Part shown: piece after piece, positions 1-8,572 of the stretch | Layout of the letters: each line of letters starts with the position of its first letter | Position numbering within the stretch: the first letter of the stretch is position 1 | Assembly (NCBI RefSeq): GCF_001856665.1 | Contig: NZ_CP017781.1 | Coordinates: forward strand, 2,513,501-2,577,500 | Direction of reading: 5' to 3' | Length of the DNA: 64,000 nt | DNA from: Rhodobacter xanthinilyticus | GTDB taxonomy: Bacteria > Pseudomonadota > Alphaproteobacteria > Rhodobacterales > Rhodobacteraceae | The notes under the pieces: generated by a model | The model's input: the letters and a program-made list of their open reading frames with translations, nothing else | What the model was told of the DNA's origin: nothing | Database searches by the model: none | Program-made: the position numbers and the translations under genes

Positions 1-585
1 GCGGCGGATATCGAAGACGAGCAGAACATCGCCCGGCCGCATCTCGATGAGCTGCGGCGGCCAGGCGTTCGAGACCGGGCTGAGCAGCTCCACCTGCGGC
101 CGGATCACCTTCATATGGGTGACGAAATATTCCGCCATCGCCAGCGTGATCCGCCCGCCGGTGGCATAGATCTTGCGCGCGGGGTCCGCGAGCAACGCCG
201 CCGCCGCGTCGAATTCCGCATGGTCGATCTGCGCGAGCGTGGCTTGCAGATTGCCGAGCACCGCATCGGCGAAGCGGTTGAGGATATGGGCCTTGGGCGC
301 ATCCGCGGCCCAGCGGTCATGCTTGGCCAGCGGGCTCTCGAGCCGCGCCTCGAGCTCCTCGCGCACCGCCGCCTGAAGCCCGGGATACCCCCCAAACCCC
401 ATCTTCTGCGCCAGCCGCACCACGGTCGGCGAGCTCACCTCGGCCGCGCGCGCAAGCTGCGTCACCGAGCCCCAGAGCGCCACCGGATAATGCCGCAAAA
501 TATGGCCCGCGAGCTGCTTTTCGGCCCGCGTCATCGCCCCGATCGCGGCGCGCAACTGCTCTTCGATACTCTCTTGTGCCGCCAA
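1..585 (-). CDS. RpiR/MurR-family transcriptional regulator (3' end outside window)
   Basis: Partial gene that runs off the left edge; 195 codons are visible. The product begins with an N-terminal helix-turn-helix of the RpiR family (VTQLARAAEVSSPTVVRLAQ followed by KMGF), which binds DNA. It then enters the SIS-type sugar-phosphate-binding domain (IYATGGRITLAMAEY, DVLLVFDIRR). The start is a TTG at 585-583, placed 9 bases after GGGAGA. A second in-frame TTG at 594-592 sits directly on that ribosome site and is less likely, and I see no usable ATG. It is divergent from the transporter and ligase genes that follow, so it is probably their local regulator. RpiR proteins usually respond to phosphorylated sugars, but the effector here cannot be read from the sequence. 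Confidence 0.85.
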   Translation of the reverse strand, partial: MAAQESIEEQLRAAIGAMTRAEKQLAGHILRHYPVALWGSVTQLARAAEVSSPTVVRLAQKMGFGGYPGLQAAVREELEARLESPLAKHDRWAADAPKAHILNRFADAVLGNLQATLAQIDHAEFDAAAALLADPARKIYATGGRITLAMAEYFVTHMKVIRPQVELLSPVSNAWPPQLIEMRPGDVLLVFDIRR

Positions 586-639
586 ATCAGGCAATCTCCC
601 CGCCGCCGCCCGACTCGCGGCCAGAACAGATTGTAACAG

Positions 640-651
640 AATTTGGAAATT
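640..651. promoter_or_regulatory. Candidate operator palindrome in the rpiR/amidohydrolase divergent region
   Basis: A perfect palindrome (AATTT-GG-AAATT) lies in the only AT-rich stretch of this GC-rich divergent region. It is followed at 662-667 by TTGACA, a possible -35 element for the rightward genes. Position and symmetry suit a binding site for the adjacent RpiR-type regulator. This is inference; no family consensus was matched. Confidence 0.35.
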
Positions 652-725
652 TGAAATGATGTTGACAGAAGGGGGCGCGCCGCGCGAGCCTGACCAAAAG
701 ATCAAATCAGAATCGACAGGGTAAC

Positions 726-1490
726 ATGACGGATCAGGCCGACGGATTGGCTGTGACCGTGGAACGGATCGAGGCGGCGGGCCGCTTCGTTCTGGTCTGT
801 GAGCACGCGAGCAATTTCTTCCCGCCGCGCTGGGGCGATCTGGGCCTCGACGCGGAGGCGCGCGCCGCGCATATCGCCTGGGATCCGGGCGCGCTGGGGC
901 TCGCGCGCGGGCTCGCGCGCCGGCTCGATGCGCCCCTCGTGCGCGCCGGAGTCACCCGCCTCGTCTATGACCTCAACCGCCCGCCAAACGCCCCCGCCGC
1001 GATGCCCGCGCGCTCCGAGATCTACGACATCCCCGGCAACCGCGGCCTCACCCCCGCCCAGCGCTATGAGCGCACCGAGGCGCTCTACCTGCCCTTCCAC
1101 GCCCGCACCTGCGCCGAAATCTCGCGCCGCCTCGCGCTCGGGCTCGTGCCGGTTCTGGTCACCGTCCACAGCTTCACCCCGGTGTTCAACGGCACCCCCC
1201 GCGCGGTCGAGCTCGGCCTGATCCACGACGCCGACCCGCGCTTTGCCGAAAGCCTGCTCGCCGAGGCGCGCGCGCGCACCGGCCTCGATTGCCGCCTCAA
1301 CGAGCCCTATTCGGGCGCCGATGGCGTGGCCCATACGCTCGCGCGTCACGCGACGCCCATGGGCCTGCCGCATGTGATGATCGAGCTGCGCAACGACCTG
1401 ATCGCGACCGAGGCCGCTCAGGAGGCGATGGCCGAGACCCTCGCCCCGGCCCTCACCGCCGCGCTCACCCGCTTCGAGGGGGGCGCGTGA
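726..1490 (+). CDS. N-formylglutamate amidohydrolase-like enzyme (HutG family)
   Basis: 254 residues, the usual length for this zinc amidohydrolase family. Visible family signatures are the early metal and substrate segment VCEHASNFFPPRWGDLGL, YDLNRPPNA, the central VTVHSFTPVFNG and the late HVMIELRNDLI. Family members hydrolyse the formamide of N-formylglutamate, and relatives act on other N-acyl glutamates. No histidine-degradation genes lie nearby. The gene opens a co-directional set with a TRAP transporter, a glutamine-synthetase-like ligase and two dehydrogenases, so it may instead hydrolyse a gamma-glutamyl conjugate made by that ligase (inference). The stop overlaps the next start (TGATG), which implies translational coupling. 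Confidence 0.85.
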   Translation: MTDQADGLAVTVERIEAAGRFVLVCEHASNFFPPRWGDLGLDAEARAAHIAWDPGALGLARGLARRLDAPLVRAGVTRLVYDLNRPPNAPAAMPARSEIYDIPGNRGLTPAQRYERTEALYLPFHARTCAEISRRLALGLVPVLVTVHSFTPVFNGTPRAVELGLIHDADPRFAESLLAEARARTGLDCRLNEPYSGADGVAHTLARHATPMGLPHVMIELRNDLIATEAAQEAMAETLAPALTAALTRFEGGA

Positions 1491-1996
1491 TGCCCGGCTG
1501 GTGCCTCGCCTATATCCGCCTCATCGACCGCGTGACCCTGCGCGTCGGGCGCTTCGCCATGTATCTGCTCTATGTGATGATGGCGATCATGCTGTTCTCC
1601 TCGGTGACGAAGATCCTGCATATGCCGGCGATCTGGACGCTGGAGATGGCGCAATTCGTGCTCGTCGCCTACTACATGTTGGGGGCGCCCTATACGTTCC
1701 AGCTCGACACCAATGTGCGCATGGATCTGCTCTATTCGCGCTACAGCCCGCGCGGTCAGGCGATCTGGGATGCGTTCACGGTCTTTGCGCTGATGTTCTA
1801 CCTCGGCGTGATGCTCTGGGGCGCGTTCGATTCGACCGTCTACGCCTTCGAGATGAACGAGGTGAACCCGACCGCCTGGCGCCCGCCGCTCTGGCCGATC
1901 AAGTCGATCATCACCTTTTCCTTTCTTCTCATGCTGTTGCAGGCCGGAGTTCATCTGATCCGCGACATTGCGACGATCCGCGGGGTGAAGATCTGA
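1490..1996 (+). CDS. TRAP transporter small permease (DctQ type)
   Basis: 168 residues with about four predicted membrane helices: MYLLYVMMAIMLFSSVTK, the AQFVLVAYYMLGAPY segment, a mid-protein FALMFYLGVMLWGAF helix and a C-terminal ITFSFLLMLLQAGVHLI helix. This matches the DctQ family, which supports the large permease in Na+-driven solute uptake. The start ATG overlaps the upstream TGA, and the stop overlaps the ATG of the large permease. That makes the amidohydrolase, DctQ and DctM genes one translationally coupled unit. Longer reading frames entering from upstream are in the amidohydrolase coding region and were not used. Confidence 0.88.
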   Translation: MPGWCLAYIRLIDRVTLRVGRFAMYLLYVMMAIMLFSSVTKILHMPAIWTLEMAQFVLVAYYMLGAPYTFQLDTNVRMDLLYSRYSPRGQAIWDAFTVFALMFYLGVMLWGAFDSTVYAFEMNEVNPTAWRPPLWPIKSIITFSFLLMLLQAGVHLIRDIATIRGVKI

Positions 1997-3321
1997 TGGA
2001 TCACAACATGATCGCGCTTTTGATGTTCTCGACGATGCTGCTGATGATGGTCACCGGCCAGCGCGTCTTTGGCGCCATCGGCTTTGTGGCGGTGGTGGCG
2101 GCGCTGGCGCTCTGGGGTCAGGGCGGCTCGGCGATGGGCTTTTCGGCGGTGATGAAGCTGATGAAATGGACGCCGCTGCTGACGCTGCCGATGTTCGTCT
2201 TCATGGGCTATGTGATGAGCGAGAGCCGCCTCGCCGATGATCTTTACCGGATGTTCCATGTCTGGTTCGGGCCGGTGCCGGGGGGGCTTGCGATCGGCAC
2301 GATCCTGTTGATGGTGATGATCTCGGTGATGAACGGGCTCTCGGTCGCGGGGATGGCGATCGGCGCCACCATCGCGCTGCCCGAGCTGATGCGCCGCGGC
2401 TATGACAAGCTGATGATTTCCGGGGTGATTCAGGCGGGCTCCTCGCTTGGCATCCTGATCCCGCCCTCGGTCGTCCTGGTGCTCTTTTCGCTGATCGCGC
2501 GCCAGCCGGTCTCGGAGCTCTGGCTCGCGGGCGCGGTGCCGGGGCTTTTGATGGCGACGCTCTTCATCCTCTACATTCTCGTGCGCACCAAGCTGAACCC
2601 CGCGCTCGCGCCGCCGATGCCGCCCGAGGAGCTCGCCGCCGTCACCCGCGCCGAGAAATTCCGGCTGTTGCGGGCGGGGCTGCTGCCGGTGTTCATCTTC
2701 GTTGCGATGATGGTGCCCTTCCTCAACGGCTGGGCGAGCCTGACCGAGGCCTCGGTGATCGGCGCGCTCGCCGCCGTCGCCGCGGCGGTGGTCAAGCGCC
2801 GCTTCACCCGTCAGGTCTTCGAGGTGGCGACCCGCCAGACGCTCGCGATCACGGTGATGTTCATGCTGATCATCACCGCCGCGCTGAGCTTCGGGGCGGT
2901 CTTCGACGGCCTCGGCGCGGGCCGCGCGATCAATGATTTCTTCCTCAACTCGCTCGGCCTCGCGCCATGGCAGGTGCTCGTGCTGATGCAGGCGAGCTTC
3001 CTCGTGATGGGGATGTTCCTTGACGACACCGCGATGCTGGTCATCGTCGCGCCGGTTTATGTGAGCCTTGCCAAGACCTTGGGCTTCGATCTCGTCTGGT
3101 ATGGCGTGCTTTACACGATCACCTGCCAGATCGCCTATCTGACCCCGCCCTTTGGCTACAACCTGTTCCTGATGAAGGCGATGGCGCCGCCGGAATTTAC
3201 CCTGCCGGTGATTTACCGCTCGGTCTTTCCCTTCGTTCTGGTGATGATCGCGACGCTGATCCTGGTCATGGTCTTCCCGCAAATCGCGCTGTGGCTGCCG
3301 CAAACGGTGCTCGGCCGCTGA
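1996..3321 (+). CDS. TRAP transporter large permease (DctM type)
   Basis: 441 residues, the normal size for DctM, with many hydrophobic helices throughout. Family-typical segments are VTGQRVFGAIGF near the N-terminus, GLSVAGMAIGATIALPEL, QAGSSLGILIPPSVVLVLF, FLDDTAMLVIVAPV and the C-terminal YLTPPFGYNLFLMKA. It forms the Na+-coupled translocation channel with DctQ and receives ligand from the binding protein encoded next. The start is chosen at the ATG overlapping the dctQ stop, since the longer reading frame to the left lacks family similarity. Confidence 0.92.
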   Translation: MDHNMIALLMFSTMLLMMVTGQRVFGAIGFVAVVAALALWGQGGSAMGFSAVMKLMKWTPLLTLPMFVFMGYVMSESRLADDLYRMFHVWFGPVPGGLAIGTILLMVMISVMNGLSVAGMAIGATIALPELMRRGYDKLMISGVIQAGSSLGILIPPSVVLVLFSLIARQPVSELWLAGAVPGLLMATLFILYILVRTKLNPALAPPMPPEELAAVTRAEKFRLLRAGLLPVFIFVAMMVPFLNGWASLTEASVIGALAAVAAAVVKRRFTRQVFEVATRQTLAITVMFMLIITAALSFGAVFDGLGAGRAINDFFLNSLGLAPWQVLVLMQASFLVMGMFLDDTAMLVIVAPVYVSLAKTLGFDLVWYGVLYTITCQIAYLTPPFGYNLFLMKAMAPPEFTLPVIYRSVFPFVLVMIATLILVMVFPQIALWLPQTVLGR

Positions 3322-3387
3322 GTTCAAGACCCCGAAACGGGGCACCCGAAGGCCCGTCAGAGGCCATCCCCCAACAAGGAGAGAGAA

Positions 3388-4425
3388 ATGACGACCACAA
3401 GACGCAAGTTCCTCACCACCGGCGCGGTGGGCGCCGCCGCCGCCGGGCTCGCCGCGCCCGCGCGCGCACAAGACACGATCAAATGGCGGTTGCAGACCTA
3501 TGCGGGCCCCGCGCTCGCCGAAGAGGTGGTTAAACCCGCCATCGAGGCCTTCAACACGATCGCCAACGGCCAGATGGAGATCGAGCTCTACACCGCCGAT
3601 CAGCTCGTGCCGACCTCCGAGCTCTTCCGCGCGATGCAGGCGGGCACGATCGACGCGGTGCAGTCGGATGACGACAGCATGGCCAGCCCGACCGAGGTCA
3701 CGGTCTTCGGCGGCTATTTCCCGCTCGCGCTGCGCTACTCGCTCGATGTGCCCGCGCTCTTCAATAGCTGGGGTCTGAAGGAGATCTGGGAGGAAGAATA
3801 CGCCAAGGTCGGCATCAAGCATATCTCGGCGGGCTCGTGGGATCCGTGCAACTTCAACATGAAGGAGCCGATCAATTCGCTCGCCGATCTGAAGGGCAAG
3901 CGGGTCTTCACCTTCCCGACCGCGGGGCGGTTCCTGGCGCAATTCGGGGTGATCCCGGTCACGCTGCCCTGGGAGGATGTCGAGGTCGCGCTGCAAACCG
4001 GCGAGCTCGACGGTCTGGCCTGGTCGGGGATCACCGAGGATTACACCGCGGGCTGGTCGAAGGTCGCGCCCTATTTCCTCACCAACAACATCTCGGGCGC
4101 CTGGATCGGGCATTTCTTCGCCAATATGGAGCGCTGGGACGCCCTGCCGGCGCATCTGCAACAGCTCCTGCAGACCTGTTTCGACCAATCGCATTACCGC
4201 CGGCAATGGTGGTATTGGGCGGGCGAGGCGAAGCTGCGCGTCGAGGGCACGGATATGACGCTGACCTCGCTGCCCGACGCGGATTACGCGCAAATCGAGG
4301 CCGCCGCCCAGAAATTCTGGGAGGAAATCGCCGCCGAAAGCCCGCTCAAGGCCAAGGTTGTCGAAATCATCAAGAAGTATAACGATACGATGGTGAAAGC
4401 GGGTCAGCCCTATCGCTACGGCTGA
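3388..4425 (+). CDS. TRAP transporter substrate-binding protein (DctP type)
   Basis: 345 residues with a good ribosome site (AAGGAGAGAG). It begins with a twin-arginine signal (TTRRKFLTTG, then an alanine-rich core ending ARA-QD), so it is likely exported folded by Tat. The mature part is DctP-like: TADQLVPTSELFRAMQAG early, then DLKGKRVFTFPTAGRF and GITEDYTAGWSKVAPYFL in the ligand domain. TRAP proteins of this group usually bind an organic acid through a conserved Arg in the LKGKR...F region. The ligand is unknown; the neighbours suggest an amine-containing carboxylate or amino alcohol. A strong hairpin follows the gene. Confidence 0.92.
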   Translation: MTTTRRKFLTTGAVGAAAAGLAAPARAQDTIKWRLQTYAGPALAEEVVKPAIEAFNTIANGQMEIELYTADQLVPTSELFRAMQAGTIDAVQSDDDSMASPTEVTVFGGYFPLALRYSLDVPALFNSWGLKEIWEEEYAKVGIKHISAGSWDPCNFNMKEPINSLADLKGKRVFTFPTAGRFLAQFGVIPVTLPWEDVEVALQTGELDGLAWSGITEDYTAGWSKVAPYFLTNNISGAWIGHFFANMERWDALPAHLQQLLQTCFDQSHYRRQWWYWAGEAKLRVEGTDMTLTSLPDADYAQIEAAAQKFWEEIAAESPLKAKVVEIIKKYNDTMVKAGQPYRYG

Positions 4426-4432
4426 ACCTGAG

Positions 4433-4457
4433 GGGGCCGCGGCGCGCCCGCGGCCCC
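4433..4457 (+). terminator. Hairpin between dctP and the ligase gene
   Basis: A 10-bp perfect GC stem (GGGGCCGCGG with its complement) and a CGCGC loop sit 8 bases after the dctP stop. There is no following T-run, so it may reduce read-through or protect the transporter mRNA 3' end rather than end transcription fully. Confidence 0.5.
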
Positions 4458-4518
4458 TCCCCGCCCGACCCAAAGCCCCGGCCGCCAGAAGCCGGGACAC
4501 CCGACACCGGAGGAAGCC

Positions 4519-5883
4519 ATGCCCGCCAACCTGAGCCTCGACGATCTGAGGAAAGCCGCGAAAACCGGCGAGATCGACACCGTGATCACCTGCCTTTGCG
4601 ACATGCAGGGCCGCTTGCAGGGCAAGCGCTTCCACGTCAGCCATTTCCTCGAAAGCGCGCTCGAGGAGACGCATTGCTGCAACTATCTGCTCGCCACCGA
4701 CATGGAGATGATCACCGTGCCGGGCTATGCCGCCTCAAGCTGGTCGAAGGGCTATGGCGATTATGTCATGAAACCCGATCTGGCCACGCTGCGCCGGATC
4801 CCCTGGGCGCCGGGCACCGCGCTTGTGATGTGCGACGTGCTCGACCACCACAGCCACGCCCCCGTGCCCCATGCGCCGCGCTCGATCCTGCGCCGCCAGA
4901 TCGAACGCGCCCGCGCGATGGGCTTCGAGCCGGTGATGGCGACCGAGCTCGAGTTCTTCCTCTTCGAGGAGAGCTTCGCCGCGCTTTTCGACGCGGGCTA
5001 CCCCAAACCCACGCCGATGGCGCGCTACAATGTCGATTATTCGATCATGGGCGCCACCCGCGACGAGCCGATCATGCGCGCGATCCGCAACGGGCTCTAT
5101 GGCGCCGGGATCCCGATCGAATGTTCGAAAGGCGAGGCCGATGCCGGTCAGGAAGAGATCAACGCGAAATATTCCGACGCGCTCGACACCGCCGACATGC
5201 ACAGCCTGATCAAGCTCGGCGTGAAACAGATCGCCCAAGAGCACGGCGCCTCGGTCACCTTCATGGCGAAATACGACGACAAGCGCGCGGGCTCGTCGAG
5301 CCATATCCACCAATCGCTCTGGCGCGATGGCCAGAACGCCTTTTACGACCCCGCGGCCGAACACGGCATGTCCTCGGTGATGCGCCACTTCCTCGCCGGC
5401 CAACTCGCCTTCGCGCGGGAAATCTCCTATTTCCTCGCGCCTTACGTCAACAGCTACAAGCGCTTCTGTGTCGGCATGTTCGCCCCCACCAAGGCCGTCT
5501 GGTCGCTCGACAACCGCACCGCGGGCTTCCGCATCTGCGGCGAGAACACCAAATCCGTGCGCGTCGAATGCCGGATCGGCGGCGCCGATCTCAACCCCTA
5601 TCTGGCCTGCGCGGCGCTTCTGGCGGCCGGGCTCGAGGGGATCGAGCAGATGCTCGACCCGGGCGCGCCGGTCTCGGGCGACCTCTATCAATCCGAAACC
5701 GCGCCCGAGATCCCGCGCTCGCTGATCGAGGCGGCCGAGGCGCTCTCGGACAGCCGGCTGCTCAACCGGGTGCTGGGCGAAGAGGTCGTGGCGCATTATT
5801 ATCACGCCGCGCGCTGGGAGATCGAGGAATCGCTGCGCGTGGTGACCGATTGGGAGCGCGCGCGCGGCTTTGAACGCGCCTGA
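4519..5883 (+). CDS. Glutamine-synthetase-family gamma-glutamyl-amine ligase
   Basis: 454 residues, the size of the PuuA/GlnA-like group that joins glutamate to amines using ATP. Catalytic-fold motifs are present in order: ATELEFFLF (metal-binding Glu), KGEADAGQEEINAKY, the GSSSHIHQSLW nucleotide and glutamate segment, NSYKRF, and the late arginine-rich RTAGFRICGE. It lacks the N-terminal pattern and adenylylation Tyr context of housekeeping GlnA, so it is more likely a catabolic gamma-glutamyl-polyamine or gamma-glutamyl-ethanolamide type ligase. The start follows GGAGG with correct spacing. It is flanked by a TRAP transporter and two dehydrogenases, which fits a gamma-glutamylation route. 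The exact amine cannot be told from sequence. Confidence 0.85.
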   Translation: MPANLSLDDLRKAAKTGEIDTVITCLCDMQGRLQGKRFHVSHFLESALEETHCCNYLLATDMEMITVPGYAASSWSKGYGDYVMKPDLATLRRIPWAPGTALVMCDVLDHHSHAPVPHAPRSILRRQIERARAMGFEPVMATELEFFLFEESFAALFDAGYPKPTPMARYNVDYSIMGATRDEPIMRAIRNGLYGAGIPIECSKGEADAGQEEINAKYSDALDTADMHSLIKLGVKQIAQEHGASVTFMAKYDDKRAGSSSHIHQSLWRDGQNAFYDPAAEHGMSSVMRHFLAGQLAFAREISYFLAPYVNSYKRFCVGMFAPTKAVWSLDNRTAGFRICGENTKSVRVECRIGGADLNPYLACAALLAAGLEGIEQMLDPGAPVSGDLYQSETAPEIPRSLIEAAEALSDSRLLNRVLGEEVVAHYYHAARWEIEESLRVVTDWERARGFERA

Positions 5884-5964
5884 GCGCGACAGGATTTCGC
5901 GCGCCCCGGCCCCCGGAGCGCGCCCGAATGGCGGCGCCGCAGGGGCGCCCGAAGGAAGGTCGAC

Positions 5965-7353
5965 ATGACGAAAATGATCCAATGTATCTCGCCGGTGGAC
6001 GGCCGGGTCTATGCCGAGCGGGCGGGCCTCTCGCTCGCCGAGGCCGAGGCGCTGATCGCGCGCGCGCGCGTGGCGCAAGCCGATTGGGCCGCGCGCCCGC
6101 TTGAAGAGCGCATCGCGCTCGTCAAGGCCGGCATCGCGCAACTGAACGAGATGAAGGACCAGGTGGTCGAGGAACTCGCCTGGCAGATGGGCCGCCCGAC
6201 GCGCTTTGGCGGCGAATTCGGCGGCGTGAACGACCGCACCGCCTATATGGCCGAGATCGCGCCCTCCGCGCTCGCGCCGATGGTCGTCGAGGACAGCGAG
6301 CGCTTCCGCCGCCTGATCGCGCGCGAGCCGGTCGGCGTCGTGTTCATCATCGCGCCCTGGAACTACCCCTATCTGACCACCGTCAACACCCTCGTCCCCG
6401 CCCTGATCGCGGGCAATGCGGTGGTGCTCAAACATGCGACGCAGACCATGCTGGTGGGCGAGCGCCTCGTCGAGGCCTTCGCCGCCGCCGGCCTGCCCGA
6501 GGATCTCTTCCTCAACGTCAACCTCACCCATGAGGTCACCGAGGCGCTGATCCAGGCGCGCGCCTTCAACTTCATCAACTTCACCGGCTCGGTCGGCGGC
6601 GGCCAGGCGATCGAACGCGCCGCGGCGGGCACCTTCACCGGGCTCGGGCTCGAGCTCGGCGGCAAGGATCCGGGCTATGTGATGGATGACGCCGATCTCG
6701 ACGCCGCCGTCGACAGCCTGATGGACGGCGCGATGTTCAACGCCGGCCAGTGCTGCTGCGGGATCGAGCGGATCTATGTCCATGAAAGCCTCTATGACGC
6801 TTTCGTCGAAAAGGCGGTGGCCTGGGTGAAAACGCTCAAGCTCGGCAACCCGTTCGAGCCCGAGAGCACCCTCGGCCCGATGGCCAACAAACGCTTCGCC
6901 CGCGTCGTGCGCGACCAGATCGCCGAGGCCGTGGCCGAAGGCGCGGTGCCGCTCATCGCCCCCGCGCTCTTCCCCGCCGATGATGGCGAGGCCTATCTCG
7001 CGCCGCAGATCCTCGTGAACGTCAACCACGAGATGCGGGTGATGCGCGAGGAGAGCTTCGGCCCGGTCGTCGGCATCATGTCGGTCAAGGATGACGCCGA
7101 GGCGATCGCGGCGATGAACGACAGCCCCTACGGGCTGACCTGTTCGCTCTGGACCGCCGACCCCGCCCGCGCCGAGGCGGTGGGCGCGCAATTGCAAACC
7201 GGCACGGTCTTCATGAACCGCTGCGATTACCTCGACCCGGCGCTGTGCTGGACCGGCTGCAAGGACACCGGTCGCGGCGGCTCGCTCTCGGTTCTGGGAT
7301 ATTACGCCGTGACCCGCCCGAAATCCTACCATCTCAAGAAGGTGACGAAATGA
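5965..7353 (+). CDS. NAD(P)-dependent aldehyde dehydrogenase
   Basis: 462 residues of the ALDH superfamily. Cofactor and catalytic motifs are visible: IIAPWNYP, FTGSVGGGQAI, the catalytic-base segment LELGGKDPGYV and the nucleophile region FNAGQCCCGIERIYV with three adjacent cysteines. The C-terminal EESFGPVVGI is also typical. In this neighbourhood it would oxidise the aldehyde made by the iron alcohol dehydrogenase encoded next to a carboxylate. The start codon follows GAAGGAAGG. The stop overlaps the next gene's start (ATGA), so the two dehydrogenases are translationally coupled and probably made in a fixed ratio. Confidence 0.92.
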   Translation: MTKMIQCISPVDGRVYAERAGLSLAEAEALIARARVAQADWAARPLEERIALVKAGIAQLNEMKDQVVEELAWQMGRPTRFGGEFGGVNDRTAYMAEIAPSALAPMVVEDSERFRRLIAREPVGVVFIIAPWNYPYLTTVNTLVPALIAGNAVVLKHATQTMLVGERLVEAFAAAGLPEDLFLNVNLTHEVTEALIQARAFNFINFTGSVGGGQAIERAAAGTFTGLGLELGGKDPGYVMDDADLDAAVDSLMDGAMFNAGQCCCGIERIYVHESLYDAFVEKAVAWVKTLKLGNPFEPESTLGPMANKRFARVVRDQIAEAVAEGAVPLIAPALFPADDGEAYLAPQILVNVNHEMRVMREESFGPVVGIMSVKDDAEAIAAMNDSPYGLTCSLWTADPARAEAVGAQLQTGTVFMNRCDYLDPALCWTGCKDTGRGGSLSVLGYYAVTRPKSYHLKKVTK

Positions 7354-8504
7354 CTGCCCCCAGCGTGAACTGGTCCTATCCGACCGCGATCAAATTCGGC
7401 CCCGGCCGGATCGCCGAGCTCGCCGATCATTGCAGATCGGTCGGGCTGACGAAGCCCCTTCTGGTCACCGACAAGGCGCTGGCCGCCCTGCCGATAACCG
7501 CGCAGGCGCTTGATATCCTTGAGAAAGCGGGCCTCGGGCGCGCGGTGTTCTCCGAGGTCGACCCGAACCCGAACGAGGCCAACATGGCCGCGGGCATCGC
7601 CGTCTATCAGGCCGGCGGCCATGATGGCGTGATCTGCTTCGGCGGCGGCTCGGCGCTCGATCTGGGCAAGATGATCGCCCTGATGGCCGGTCAGCGCGCC
7701 GATCTCTCGGTCTGGGATCTCGAGGATATCGGCGATTGGTGGACCCGCGCGGATGGCGCGAAAATCGCCCCGATCCTCGCCGTGCCGACGACCGCGGGCA
7801 CCGGCTCCGAGGTCGGGCGCGCGGGCGTTCTGACCAATTCCGTGACCCACAAGAAGAAGATCATCTTCCATCCGAAACTGATGCCCGCGGTCACGATCTG
7901 CGACCCCGAGCTCACCGTCGGCATGCCGCCCTTCATCACCGCCGGCACCGGCATGGACGCGCTCGCCCATTGCCTCGAGGCCTTCTGCTCGCCCTTCTAC
8001 CACCCGATGAGCCAGGGTGTGGCGCTCGAGGGGATGCGGCTCGTCTTCGAGAACCTGCCCAAGGTCTATGCCACCCCGGGCGATATCGAGGCGCGCGCGC
8101 AGATGATGTCGGCCGCCGCGATGGGCGCGGTCGCCTTCCAGAAGGGCCTCGGCGCGATCCACTCGCTCAGCCACCCGGTCGGCGCGGTCTACGGCACCCA
8201 CCATGGCACCACGAACGCCTGCGTGATGCCGATGGTGCTCGATTACAACCGCGCCGCGATCGAGGAGCGGATCGAGAAAGCTGCCGCCTATCTCGGCATC
8301 GCGGGCGGCTTCGAGGGCTTCAAGGCGAAGGTCATGGAGCTGCGCAAGACCCTGAATATCCCGGAAAATCTGACCGCGATGGGGGTCAGGGCCGAGGATC
8401 TCGACATGCTGACCGAAATGGCGCTCGAAGACCCGTCCTGCGGCGGCAACCCGATCGAGATGACGCGCGAGAACACCCGCGCGCTGTTTGCGGCCTGCAT
8501 GTGA
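7350..8504 (+). CDS. Iron-containing alcohol dehydrogenase
   Basis: 384 residues, the usual length for group III alcohol dehydrogenases. Signatures are the GGGSALDLGKMIAL nucleotide segment and VPTTAGTGSEVG. The metal ligands lie in MDALAHCLEAF and in AIHSLSHPVGAVYGTHHGT. The protein starts at MTAPSVNWSYP; the ATG overlaps the ALDH stop. It would oxidise an alcohol (or reduce an aldehyde) with NAD(H). With the upstream ligase and ALDH it completes an alcohol-to-acid oxidation module. A perfect 11-bp hairpin follows the stop, ending the cluster. Confidence 0.92.
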   Translation: MTAPSVNWSYPTAIKFGPGRIAELADHCRSVGLTKPLLVTDKALAALPITAQALDILEKAGLGRAVFSEVDPNPNEANMAAGIAVYQAGGHDGVICFGGGSALDLGKMIALMAGQRADLSVWDLEDIGDWWTRADGAKIAPILAVPTTAGTGSEVGRAGVLTNSVTHKKKIIFHPKLMPAVTICDPELTVGMPPFITAGTGMDALAHCLEAFCSPFYHPMSQGVALEGMRLVFENLPKVYATPGDIEARAQMMSAAAMGAVAFQKGLGAIHSLSHPVGAVYGTHHGTTNACVMPMVLDYNRAAIEERIEKAAAYLGIAGGFEGFKAKVMELRKTLNIPENLTAMGVRAEDLDMLTEMALEDPSCGGNPIEMTRENTRALFAACM

Positions 8505-8511
8505 GCGAAAG

Positions 8512-8536
8512 GGCCGGAGCGGTGCCCGCTCCGGCC
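8512..8536 (+). terminator. Hairpin after the alcohol dehydrogenase gene
   Basis: Perfect 11-bp inverted repeat GGCCGGAGCGG / CCGCTCCGGCC with a TGC loop, 7 bases after the stop codon. No T-run follows on either strand, so it is an atypical terminator in a convergent gene pair. Confidence 0.55.
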
Positions 8537-8572
8537 TCCCCTCCCGCGCGTGGCGCACCCCCCGGCACGGGG

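Noticed and set aside
1951-7332. Long antisense frames of about 900 residues under the TRAP, ligase and aldehyde dehydrogenase genes
   Set aside because: Low-complexity Arg/His/Gly products opposite genes with clear family motifs; no independent evidence.
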